From Luteimonas sp. MC1825 (GTDB lineage Bacteria > Pseudomonadota > Gammaproteobacteria > Xanthomonadales > Xanthomonadaceae), in NCBI RefSeq assembly GCF_014764385.1, contig NZ_CP061714.1, positions 930,001 to 994,000 on the forward strand: DNA of 64,000 nucleotides, read 5' to 3'. The position numbers and the translations under genes were made by a program. Under the pieces are notes generated by a model. It was given only the letters and a program-made list of their open reading frames with translations, was not told the DNA's origin and did no database searches. Each line of letters begins with the position of its first letter. The first letter of the stretch is position 1. Positions 29,170-36,845 of the stretch are shown here, in pieces.

Positions 29170-29979
29170 TCAACCCCCGAACAGCTTGCTGAAGAAACCT
29201 TTCTTCTCCAGCTGGGTGAAGCGCATCGGCCGCTCCTCGCCCATCAGCCTGGCGACGGCATCGTCGTAGGCCTGTCCCGCCGGGGACTCCATGTCCAGGA
29301 TCACCGGCTCGCCCTTGTTGGAGGCGTTCAGCACGTCGCCCGACTCGGGGATCACGCCGACCGTCTTCAGGCCCAGCACGTCCTCGACGTCGGTGATCGA
29401 CAGCATTTCGCCGTCGCCCACGCGCGCCGGGTTGTAGCGGGTGACCAGCAGGTGCGACTTCACCGGTTCGCCGTTCTCGGCGCGGTGCGTCTTGGAGTCG
29501 AGCAGGCCGATGATGCGGTCGGAGTCGCGCACGGACGAGACTTCGGGGTTGACCACCACCACCGCCTGGTCGGCGTAGTACATCGCCAGGAACGCGCCCT
29601 TCTCGATGCCGGCCGGCGAGTCGCAGACGATGTAGTCGAAGCCGTCGGCGGCGAGGTCCTTCAGCACCTTCTCCACGCCTTCCTTGTTGAGCGCGTCCTT
29701 GTCGCGGGTCTGCGACGCCGCGAGGATGAACAGCGTGTCGAAGCGCTTGTCCTTGATCAGCGCCTGCTTGAGCGTGGCCTCGCCCTGGGTGACGTTGACG
29801 AAGTCGTACACCACGCGGCGCTCGCAGCCCATGATCAGGTCGAGGTTGCGCAGGCCGACGTCGAAGTCGATGACCGCGACCTTCTTGCCGCGCCGTGCGA
29901 GGCCGCAGGCAAGGCTTGCGCTGGTGGTCGTCTTGCCGACGCCGCCCTTGCCGGATGTGACTACGATGATTTCGGCCAA
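29170..29979 (-). CDS. minD: Septum site-determining ATPase MinD
   Basis: A ParA-type ATPase of 269 residues that binds the inner membrane when ATP-loaded and recruits MinC and MinE. It has the deviant Walker A loop GKGGVGKTTTSAS, FDVGLRNLDLIMG, CDSPAGIEKGA and the C-terminal amphipathic membrane-targeting helix KKGFFSKLFGG. It lies 29 bp after minC and 3 bp before minE, in the standard minCDE order. Confidence 0.97.
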   Translation of the reverse strand: MAEIIVVTSGKGGVGKTTTSASLACGLARRGKKVAVIDFDVGLRNLDLIMGCERRVVYDFVNVTQGEATLKQALIKDKRFDTLFILAASQTRDKDALNKEGVEKVLKDLAADGFDYIVCDSPAGIEKGAFLAMYYADQAVVVVNPEVSSVRDSDRIIGLLDSKTHRAENGEPVKSHLLVTRYNPARVGDGEMLSITDVEDVLGLKTVGVIPESGDVLNASNKGEPVILDMESPAGQAYDDAVARLMGEERPMRFTQLEKKGFFSKLFGG

Positions 29980-30008
29980 CGTCTCTCTCCTGTGAGTGTG
30001 TGCGCGCT

Positions 30009-30815
30009 TCAGACGAGCGCTGCGATCTTGAGCTGGTCGTCATCGAGCCAGACCTGCACGGCCTTGCCGCGCAGTTCTTCCGGGATGTCTTCCAGAACCT
30101 TGTAGTGGCCCGCGACGGCGACGAGTTCGGCATGGAACTCGCGGCAGAAGATGCGCGCGCGGGGATTGCCCTGGGCGCCCGCGAGCGCACGCCCGCGCAG
30201 CGCGCCATAGATGTGGATGGAGCCGTCGGCGATGACCTCGGCGCCCGCGCCCACGGCGGCGAGCACGGTCAGGTCGCGGTCGGCGGCATAGACCTGCTGG
30301 CCGGAACGCACCGCGGTGGTCTGCATGAGGCCGGCGCCGCCGGAGGTCGCCGGGGCGGCGCCGGGCTCGTCGGCCGCACGCTTGCGCGCCGGCGCGCGCT
30401 CGGCAGGGGCCGGCGCGGGCGCGGGTGCCGCGGCCTGCGCACCCGGCTGCCCGGCGGATTCGTACGAGGCGCGGAAGCGCGCCAGCACCGGCAGGCCGAG
30501 TTCGAGCGCGAGCTTCTCGTTCTCGCTGCTGCCCCAGGCCAATGCCACCGGAAGCGCGCCGGCCTGGCGCAGGGCGTCCATCAGCGCGCGCGCGGTGGCC
30601 GCGTCCGGGATGCCGGGCAGGCCGCCGAAATCCACCACCACCGCGCCGCGCTCGAACAGCTTGGGCGCGCGCAGCACGCGCTCGCGCATCTCCGCCGCCA
30701 GGCGGTCGATGTCGAGCGTGCGCACGCGCAGGTTGGCGATCCCGACCTGGCCGATCTTGAGTTCACCCGCGGGTTCGAATCCCGCCGCCGCCGCGTCATG
30801 CGCCTGGGCCATCAT
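30009..30815 (-). CDS. minC: Septum site-determining protein MinC
   Basis: An FtsZ-assembly inhibitor of 268 residues. The N-terminal FtsZ-inhibiting domain (about 17-105) contains VVVDFGGLPG. An Ala/Pro-rich linker (about 135-165) is longer than in E. coli. The C-terminal right-handed beta-helix, which dimerises and binds MinD, has SGQQVYA, DLTVLAAVGAGAEVIADGSIH and YGALRGRALAG, then ARIFCREF. Two adjacent ATGs (30815, 30812) are possible; 30815 overlaps the stop of the upstream GNAT gene. Confidence 0.95.
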   Translation of the reverse strand: MMAQAHDAAAAGFEPAGELKIGQVGIANLRVRTLDIDRLAAEMRERVLRAPKLFERGAVVVDFGGLPGIPDAATARALMDALRQAGALPVALAWGSSENEKLALELGLPVLARFRASYESAGQPGAQAAAPAPAPAPAERAPARKRAADEPGAAPATSGGAGLMQTTAVRSGQQVYAADRDLTVLAAVGAGAEVIADGSIHIYGALRGRALAGAQGNPRARIFCREFHAELVAVAGHYKVLEDIPEELRGKAVQVWLDDDQLKIAALV

Positions 30816-31408
30816 CAGGTGCCCGTGGCCAGTTGCGCCTCGCTGGCCACGCGCGGCTGCAGCAGCCAGGGCTCGTCGGGCAGGGCGTCGCCGTAGTGCG
30901 AATGCACCCACGGATAGCTGCACAGGTCCTTGGTGAGCATGGAAGCGCGGATGCCGGTCTCGGGCATCACGTGCTGGCCGATCTCCCGGAAGCCGAAGCT
31001 GCCGTGGAAGATGCGCGCCGGGTCGCTGTCGTGCTCCACGAACACCTCGCAGGCCAGCACCGGGTAGCGCAGCTCGGCGTAGCTCTGGACGTCGGCGTAG
31101 AACGCGCGGCCCACGCCGCCACCGCGGCGGCGGCTGGCGACGACCACCCGATCGATATAGAAGTAGTGCGGGTACTGCGCCGCGAACCAGTGGAAATTGC
31201 TGGTGGCGTGGTCGCTGGCCGAGCCGAAGCCGACCAGGAACCCGGCCAGGGTGCCGTCGCGCTCGGCGACGCGGAAATATTCGGCGGTTTCGTAGAAGCG
31301 GCGCAGCCGTCCCGAATCGAGCGGCAGGATCGAAGGGCCGGCGGCATTGTTGAGGGCAAGGACGGAATCCAGCTCGTGCTCGCGCACGTCGCGGATGACA
31401 ATCGACAT
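30815..31408 (-). CDS. GNAT family N-acetyltransferase
   Basis: An acetyltransferase of 197 residues with the acetyl-CoA loop RRRGGGVGRAFY, preceded by the IDRVVVASR strand and followed by CEVFVEHDSDPARIFHGSFGF, a typical GNAT core. The substrate is unknown. ATG 31408 begins MSIVIRDVREHELD, the usual first beta-strand. It leads the min operon and its stop overlaps minC (TGATG), so its dose may be tied to the division system, though a shared function is not implied. Confidence 0.85.
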   Translation of the reverse strand: MSIVIRDVREHELDSVLALNNAAGPSILPLDSGRLRRFYETAEYFRVAERDGTLAGFLVGFGSASDHATSNFHWFAAQYPHYFYIDRVVVASRRRGGGVGRAFYADVQSYAELRYPVLACEVFVEHDSDPARIFHGSFGFREIGQHVMPETGIRASMLTKDLCSYPWVHSHYGDALPDEPWLLQPRVASEAQLATGT

Positions 31409-31595
31409 TCCAGACTCCGTGGAAGAAAACATGTACTGGCAACGCGCCGCCGGGGCCAAGGGGGCCATCGACGGCGGCTGCGGAAGACGGCGGGATTATC
31501 GCATGGTGCGCCGGCGGGCGGCGACGGGGGTGCCACCGCGTCCGTCATGACTTCCGGGCGGCTCCGCCGCGGGCGATTGCCCCTACCATGGGTCC

Positions 31596-32837
31596 ATGCT
31601 CGCGCGCTTCGACCACAATCGCCTGTTGCGCTACGCGGGCCTGTTCACCTGGGCGGTGATCGGGCTGCCGCTGCTACTGCTGACCCTGCCGCAGCCCGAC
31701 CGCGGCGCGCTGGGGGCGGGCGAGGTGGTGGCGGCCACCGGCGGCGGCTTCGCGTGGCTGGCGTGGCTGGCGTTCGGCGCCTGCTACGGCTGGCTGACGC
31801 GCGCGCTCGGCCAGCGCCGGGTGACCCTGCTCGACAAGCTGCTGCTGGCCTGCCTGGCCGGCAGCGCGATCGCGATCAGCTATTACAGCCAGAGCGGCCT
31901 GGGCAGCATCCTTCTGATGGTGGTGGCCTGCGTGCTGCCGTGGCTGCTGCCGGTCTGGCAGGGCGTGGCGATGCTGGTGCTGTGCGAGTTCGTGATCGTG
32001 CCGGTCTATGTGCGCGGCTTCGATTTCTCCTGGGGCGAGGCGGTGCTGCAGGCCAGCCTGTACGTCGGCTTCACCGGTTTCGCCTTCGTGACCGGCCTGG
32101 TGGCCCGGCAACAGGCGCAGGCGCGCGACGAGCAGCGGCGGCTGAACGCCGAGCTGCGTGCCACCCGCGCGCTGCTGGCGCAGAGCGTGCGCGTCAACGA
32201 GCGCACGCGCATCTCGCGCGAGCTTCACGACCTGCTGGGGCACCACCTGACCGCGCTCAGCCTGAACCTGGAGGTGGCCAACCACCTCACCAGCGGCAAG
32301 GCGCAGGAGCACGTCAGCCAGGCGCATACCCTGGCGCGGCTGCTGCTGAGCGACGTGCGCGAGGCGGTCAGCCAGATCCGCGGCAACGAGGCCATCGACA
32401 TGGCCGCCACCCTGCTGCCGCTGGCCGACAACGTGCCCGGTCTCACGGTGGACATCAGCCTGCCGCGGCCGTTCCTGCTCGACGATCCCGAGCGCGCGCA
32501 CGTGCTGCTGCGCTGCACCCAGGAAATCATCACCAATACCGTGCGCCATGCGCAGGCCAGCATCCTGCGCCTGAAGTACCAGGTGGAGCGCGGCGCGGTG
32601 CGGCTGGAGGCCCGCGACGACGGGCGCGGGGCCGAGGGCTTCACCGCCGGCAACGGCCTGCGCGGGATGCGCGAGCGCCTGGCGGCGTACGGTGGCGAGG
32701 TCGCCGCCGAGACATCGCCGGGCCAGGGCTTCGTGCTGCGCCTGCGGCTGCCGCTCGATGACGCCACCGATATCGCCAGGCCAGTGCTCGACCCGTCCGG
32801 GTCGGGCCCCTCCCAGACCCTCCCGGAGTCGACATGA
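31596..32837 (+). CDS. DesK/NarX-type membrane sensor histidine kinase
   Basis: A protein of 413 residues. The N-terminal half holds five to six hydrophobic segments (about 15-170) with no large periplasmic domain, as in DesK. The HisKA_3 motif RISRELHDLLGHHLTALSLNL has the phospho-His near residue 211. The HATPase domain has QEIITNTVRHA and ARDDGRGAEGF with GLRGMRERL. The pattern fits membrane-fluidity or intramembrane-signal sensors; the signal is unknown. The stop overlaps the response regulator ATG (ATGA). Confidence 0.9.
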   Translation: MLARFDHNRLLRYAGLFTWAVIGLPLLLLTLPQPDRGALGAGEVVAATGGGFAWLAWLAFGACYGWLTRALGQRRVTLLDKLLLACLAGSAIAISYYSQSGLGSILLMVVACVLPWLLPVWQGVAMLVLCEFVIVPVYVRGFDFSWGEAVLQASLYVGFTGFAFVTGLVARQQAQARDEQRRLNAELRATRALLAQSVRVNERTRISRELHDLLGHHLTALSLNLEVANHLTSGKAQEHVSQAHTLARLLLSDVREAVSQIRGNEAIDMAATLLPLADNVPGLTVDISLPRPFLLDDPERAHVLLRCTQEIITNTVRHAQASILRLKYQVERGAVRLEARDDGRGAEGFTAGNGLRGMRERLAAYGGEVAAETSPGQGFVLRLRLPLDDATDIARPVLDPSGSGPSQTLPEST

Positions 32838-33505
32838 ATACGCAAACCGAGACCCGCCCGCCGCCGATCCGGGTCTGCCTGGTCGACGACCAGACCCTGG
32901 TCCGCCAGGGGATCCGCTCGCTGCTGGCGCTGGACGACGGCATCGAGGTAGTGGCCGAGGCCATCGATGGCCGCCACGCCGTCACCGTAATTCCCGAGTC
33001 GCGCCCGGACGTGGTGCTGATGGACATGCGCATGCCGATGATGTCCGGGCTGGAAGCGCTGCAGGCGCTGTCCGCGGCGGGCACGCTGCCGCCGACCATC
33101 ATCCTGACCACCTTCGACGACGACCAGCTCGTGCTGGCCGGGCTCAAGGCCGGCGCCAAGGGCTACCTGCTCAAGGACGTGTCGCTGGAGCAGCTGGTGG
33201 GCGCCATCCGCACCGTGGCCGCCGGCGGCTCGCTGGTGCAGCCGGCGGTCACCCAGCGGCTGCTGTCGGGGCTGGAGCACATGCGCAACGAGTTCGTCAG
33301 CCTCGACCGCCCCGACCCGCTGACCGACCGCGAGACCGAGATCCTGCGCCTGATGGCCTCGGGCTTTTCCAACAAGGAAATCGCCAATTCGCTGGGCGTG
33401 GCGGAGGGCACCATCAAGAACCACGTGTCCAACATCCTCAGCAAACTCGGCGTCCGCGACCGTACCCGCGCCGTGCTCAAGGCCTTCGAACTCCAGCTCG
33501 TCTGA
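32834..33505 (+). CDS. NarL/LuxR-family response regulator (DesR-like)
   Basis: A DNA-binding response regulator of 223 residues. The receiver has VCLVDDQ and phospho-Asp D64 (VVLMDMRMPMM), then TTFDDD and GYLLKD. The LuxR-type helix-turn-helix has LTDRETEILRLMASGFSNKEIA and GTIKNHVSNILSKLGVRDR. SD-like GGAG (32825-32828) lies inside the end of the kinase gene, so it is translationally coupled to it. Fatty acid desaturation targets are possible by analogy with DesKR, but none is adjacent. Confidence 0.93.
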   Translation: MNTQTETRPPPIRVCLVDDQTLVRQGIRSLLALDDGIEVVAEAIDGRHAVTVIPESRPDVVLMDMRMPMMSGLEALQALSAAGTLPPTIILTTFDDDQLVLAGLKAGAKGYLLKDVSLEQLVGAIRTVAAGGSLVQPAVTQRLLSGLEHMRNEFVSLDRPDPLTDRETEILRLMASGFSNKEIANSLGVAEGTIKNHVSNILSKLGVRDRTRAVLKAFELQLV

Positions 33506-33518
33506 CATTCGCCACTCG

Positions 33519-33544
33519 GATTGCTCGCAGCCGCGCGGGCAATC
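33519..33544 (+). terminator. Possible terminator after the response regulator
   Basis: GATTGC-T-CGC pairs with GCG-G-GCAATC around a short loop and is followed by TTGATAGG. The stem is interrupted and the U-tract is poor, so this is only a weak candidate. Confidence 0.3.
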
Positions 33545-33604
33545 TTGATAGGATTGGCGGTCTGCGCCCCGGCCCCGGCCGGTCCTGGTCCCGGAGAACC
33601 CTGT

Positions 33605-34753
33605 ATGACCCGTTTGCTCGAGCTCCTGATTTCCATCGCGATCGTCGCGGTGCTGTTCGTGATCGTCGGCGTGTTGCTGCCGTCAAGCCGCCACCTCTCC
33701 GAGAGCGTCGAGACCAATCGCAGGCTCTCGATCGTATTCGACACCATCAACAGCTTCCGTCGTTTCGACGACTGGCATCCCCTTGCGCTGGGCAACGTCC
33801 AGCTCAACCGCTCCGGCCCCGACTCGGGCGTGGGCGCGCGCATCGATTACAAGTCCGAGGTATCCAACGGCAGCTGGGAGATCGTGGAGTCCGACGAGGA
33901 CCAGCGCGTGGTCTACGCGATCCAGGACGAGAAGCGCGGCAGCGACAAGCGCAGCGTGTTCACCCTCAAGCCCACCGGCCGCAACAACCGCAACGTCGAG
34001 ATCACCCAGACCTACGACGTGAAGTACGGTTGGGATCTGCTGGGCCGCTACGCCGGCCTGTACGTGAGCCGCAACATCGGTGACAGCGTCAAGCTCGGCC
34101 TCGGCCGGCTGAGCAACATGCTCGCCTCGGTGCCCAACATCGACTACCGCGCCGCGGATGTCCGCCTGAGCGGCCTCGAGTTCGTGGACGTCCCGGCCGA
34201 GCACCTGCTGGTGGTCAACGCCGGCGCGGTGGAGCGCAACAACGAGAAGATCAAGACCTCGATGAAGGCCAACGCCGAGTGGATCAAGCGCACGATGGAC
34301 GCCAACGGCCTGGTCGCGGCCGGTCCGCTGCGCATCGTGAGCACCGAGTTCGCGCGCGACACCTACACCTTCGACGTGGTGCAGCCCGTGCGTCGCCGCG
34401 CCGCGGGCGCGCCGGCCCCGGCCGCCGCCGCTGCCGACGGCGAGGGTGCCGACGCCGCCGCCCAGCAGGCCGAGGCCGAGGCCGCGCCTGCCGTGGCCGC
34501 GACCGAAGCGCTCACCGGCCTGAACCTCATGGGTCCGGTGACCTATGCGCACAGCGAAGCCACCCGCGTCGCCACCGGCGACTACGTCGGCTACATGGCC
34601 GAGCTGGACAACGTGCGCAACGCCGTGCGCGCCTGGACCCTGACCCAGGGCGAGGAAGTCATCGGTCGCCCGTACGAGCTGTACAAGAACGGCATCGACC
34701 AGGCCTTCACCGCCGACGGCGAGTTCGAAGTGCGCTGGGTGCTCAAGCGCTGA
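33605..34753 (+). CDS. SRPBCC (polyketide cyclase-like) membrane-anchored protein
   Basis: A protein of 382 residues. One N-terminal transmembrane segment (about 4-28) is followed by an SRPBCC/polyketide-cyclase-like domain (about 35-200) with SFRRFDDWHP and GPDSGVGARIDYKSE. A third region, split by an Ala/Glu-rich low-complexity insert (about 275-305), ends in a GyrI-like stretch with YELYKNGIDQ and EVRWVLKR. Ligand binding is likely but the ligand is unknown. It stands alone, 99 bp after the two-component pair. Confidence 0.75.
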   Translation: MTRLLELLISIAIVAVLFVIVGVLLPSSRHLSESVETNRRLSIVFDTINSFRRFDDWHPLALGNVQLNRSGPDSGVGARIDYKSEVSNGSWEIVESDEDQRVVYAIQDEKRGSDKRSVFTLKPTGRNNRNVEITQTYDVKYGWDLLGRYAGLYVSRNIGDSVKLGLGRLSNMLASVPNIDYRAADVRLSGLEFVDVPAEHLLVVNAGAVERNNEKIKTSMKANAEWIKRTMDANGLVAAGPLRIVSTEFARDTYTFDVVQPVRRRAAGAPAPAAAAADGEGADAAAQQAEAEAAPAVAATEALTGLNLMGPVTYAHSEATRVATGDYVGYMAELDNVRNAVRAWTLTQGEEVIGRPYELYKNGIDQAFTADGEFEVRWVLKR

Positions 34754-34772
34754 CGCACGGACGTACGTTCCA

Positions 34773-35162
34773 GTGAATGGTCTTGCCGCGCGCCGCATCC
34801 CAGGATGCGGCGCGCTGCGTTTGGGGCGGGCACTCGCGGCCTGCGGGGCGATCCTTGCGGCGGGTTCCGTGGCCCTCGCCGCGTACGCGTCGCACGTGGC
34901 CGCGGCGGAGGAAGGATCGCGGCTGATGCTGGCCGCGGTGTTCGCGTTCGGCCACGGCGTAGCCCTGGCCGCGCTGGCGCCACGCGCACCCGGTCGGGTG
35001 GCGTTGGCGGCGTTGTGCATGCTGCTGGCCGGCGTGCTGCTGTTCTCGGGCTCGCTGGCCGGCGCGCACTTCCACGGCCTGCCCACGCGGCTGGCGCCCT
35101 TTGGTGGCGTGCTGATGATGGCCGGCTGGCTGTTGCACGCCGCCGCGGCGCTGCGGGACTGA
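34773..35162 (+). CDS. DUF423 small membrane protein
   Basis: A 129-residue protein with about four hydrophobic helices and the DUF423 (YgdD) signature: SVALAAYASH near residue 35, an AFGHGVALAAL helix, and LLFSGSLAGAHF. The function of the family is not established. It sits 19 bp after the SRPBCC gene and a few bases before the glycosylase gene, which suggests a shared transcript. Confidence 0.85.
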   Translation: MNGLAARRIPGCGALRLGRALAACGAILAAGSVALAAYASHVAAAEEGSRLMLAAVFAFGHGVALAALAPRAPGRVALAALCMLLAGVLLFSGSLAGAHFHGLPTRLAPFGGVLMMAGWLLHAAAALRD

Positions 35163-35166
35163 GCCC

Positions 35167-35841
35167 GTGCCCCGGTATGCCCGCGGCTACGACACCGCCG
35201 AGGCCGAGGCCTGGCTGTCGCGCCGCGACCGCAAACTGGGCACCTGGATCCGTCGCCTTGGCCCGATCCAGGCGGATGTGCGCTGGCGCAAGTCATTCGA
35301 TCCGGTGGATGCGCTGGCGCGCGCCATCCTCTACCAGCAGCTGAGCGGCAAGGCCGCCGCGACGATCGTCGGCCGCGTGGAAGCGGCGATCGACAGCACG
35401 CGGCTGCACTTCGACACCCTGGCGCGCGTCGATGACGCCACGCTGCGCGCCTGCGGCGTGTCCGGCAACAAGGCGCTGGCGCTGCGCGACCTGGCCGCGC
35501 GCGAATCACGCGGCGAGATCCCCGATCTCCGGCGCATGTCCACCCTGGACGCCGACGCCATCGTCGCCGCCCTGGTGCCGATCCGCGGCATCGGCCGCTG
35601 GACGGTGGAGATGATGCTGATGTTCCGCCTCGGCCGCCCCGACGTGCTGCCGGTCGACGACCTTGGCATCCGCAAGGGTGCGCAGCTCCTCGACCGTGCG
35701 GACGCGATGCCGACCCCGCGCGAGCTGGCCGCGCGCGGCGCGCGCTGGGGGCCGTTCCGCACCCACGCCGGCCTGTACCTGTGGCGCATCGCGGATTCCG
35801 CCGCCAAGGCCCCGACACCGGTGAAGCGGTCCCAGGAATGA
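35167..35841 (+). CDS. AlkA-type DNA-3-methyladenine glycosylase
   Basis: A base-excision glycosylase of 224 residues in the HhH-GPD superfamily that removes alkylated purines. It has the ILYQQLSGKAAATIVGR helix, a helix-hairpin-helix VPIRGIGRWTVEMMLMF, and the catalytic Asp in LPVDDLGIRKG. The short length is typical of DNA-3-methyladenine glycosylase II proteins without the N-terminal domain of E. coli AlkA. The start is GTG 35167. Its stop overlaps the next ATG. There is a second alkylation-repair gene (alkB) at 5.2 kb, but the two are not linked. Confidence 0.9.
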   Translation: MPRYARGYDTAEAEAWLSRRDRKLGTWIRRLGPIQADVRWRKSFDPVDALARAILYQQLSGKAAATIVGRVEAAIDSTRLHFDTLARVDDATLRACGVSGNKALALRDLAARESRGEIPDLRRMSTLDADAIVAALVPIRGIGRWTVEMMLMFRLGRPDVLPVDDLGIRKGAQLLDRADAMPTPRELAARGARWGPFRTHAGLYLWRIADSAAKAPTPVKRSQE

Positions 35842-36140
35842 TTCCGACACTCGAGTTCGACAACCCGATCTTCCATCCCGGTCGCAACACCACGATCCGC
35901 CGTGGCGACCGGTGGCATCCGGTTCCGCAAGTCCGTCTGCGGCTGCGCGACGGCAGCCTCTCGCCGCCGACGGCACTCGAGACGGCCCTGAAGAAGTTCT
36001 CGGACCTGTCGCAGAGCGACATCGCGTTCGAGCACGATCCGAAGTGCCGGTCGCTCGCAGGGCTCCTGCGGGAGATGCAGCGCATCTATCCGGGCTTCGA
36101 TCCCGGAGAAGACATCACCGTCTGCCATTTCAACGTTTGA
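35838..36140 (+). CDS. Small conserved hypothetical protein
   Basis: A soluble 100-residue protein. Notable motifs are NTTIRRGDRWHPV (about 16-28), KFSDLSQSDIAFEHDP and a C-terminal YPGFDPGEDITVCHF. The RRGxRW plus EDITVCHF layout recalls ASCH/PUA-like domains that bind RNA or small ligands, but I cannot assign a family. The ATG overlaps the glycosylase stop (ATGA), so it is co-translated with it. Confidence 0.72.
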   Translation: MIPTLEFDNPIFHPGRNTTIRRGDRWHPVPQVRLRLRDGSLSPPTALETALKKFSDLSQSDIAFEHDPKCRSLAGLLREMQRIYPGFDPGEDITVCHFNV

Positions 36141-36149
36141 TGGAAACAG

Positions 36150-36173
36150 GACGGCCGCCCGGAGGCGGCCGTC
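36150..36173. terminator. Bidirectional hairpin between convergent genes
   Basis: GACGGCCGCC-CGGA-GGCGGCCGTC is a perfect 10-bp stem, extended by an ACA/TGT pair. It lies 10 bp after the plus-strand gene and 20 bp after the minus-strand beta-barrel gene. The minus strand continues CTGTTTCC, a short U-tract, so it can serve both converging transcripts. Confidence 0.65.
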
Positions 36174-36193
36174 TGTCCATCCGGACTGCAGGC

Positions 36194-36751
36194 TCAGAAG
36201 CGGAATTCGCCGCCGATGGCGATCGTGTCGACATCCACGTCCACGCCTTCGAAATCGGCCTGGCGGCGATCCCAGTTCAACGACACGCCCCAGCGGCGGT
36301 TGAAGTCGTAGCCGACGCTGGCACCGAAATACGCCTTGGTGGAATGCGCGTCGTCCACCACGTCCCAGTCGTCCTCGCGCACCTGCGCGGTCAGCCGCGC
36401 CACGCCGGTGCGACCGCCGACGAAGAAGCCGTGCCCGTCGGCACCGAAGTTGCGCTTCACGGCCACGCCGACGCCCATCGACACCAAGTCGAGGTCGGTG
36501 TCGTAGCCGAGGTATTCGGTGTACAGGGTGCCGATGTGGCCTTCGACCGCGAAATACCGGTTGAACCAGTAGCCGCCGCCGAAGGTGGCGGACGTGTCGG
36601 TTTCGCTTTCCGAAAAGCCCGCGTAGTCGAGCTGGACATCGCTCTGGCCCACTTCGGCGCGGACGAAACCGGCGCCGCCGTCGACCGCCATGGCGGCAGG
36701 AGAAATGACAGCCAGCGCCAGCGCGGACGCGAGGATGAGGTGCTTCTTCAT
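36194..36751 (-). CDS. Outer-membrane beta-barrel protein
   Basis: A protein of 185 residues with a cleavable signal peptide (about 1-22, ending PAAMA). Alternating-residue beta-strands follow, with GFVRAEVGQSDVQLDYAGF and FGGGYWFNRYFAVEGHIGT, and the C-terminal strand ends in Phe (IAIGGEFRF), the BAM signal. The size fits an eight-stranded OmpX/OmpW/OmpA-like barrel. The function is unknown. ATG 36751 is fixed by the MKKHLILASA signal peptide. It lies downstream of mfd in the same direction. Confidence 0.82.
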   Translation of the reverse strand: MKKHLILASALALAVISPAAMAVDGGAGFVRAEVGQSDVQLDYAGFSESETDTSATFGGGYWFNRYFAVEGHIGTLYTEYLGYDTDLDLVSMGVGVAVKRNFGADGHGFFVGGRTGVARLTAQVREDDWDVVDDAHSTKAYFGASVGYDFNRRWGVSLNWDRRQADFEGVDVDVDTIAIGGEFRF

Positions 36752-36789
36752 GTTGATCCGTATTCCCTGAAAGTAGGTCGCCCGTTCGT

Positions 36790-36818
36790 GGGCGCGCGCA
36801 TCATGCGCATGCGCGCCC
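36790..36818 (-). terminator. Imperfect hairpin downstream of mfd
   Basis: GGGCGCGC (plus two extra bases) CAT pairs with ATGCGCGCCC, located between the mfd stop and the start of the beta-barrel gene. No clear U-tract follows. It may limit read-through from mfd. Confidence 0.3.
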
Positions 36819-36845
36819 GGCGCGTCAATCGGAATGAACGCGCGA

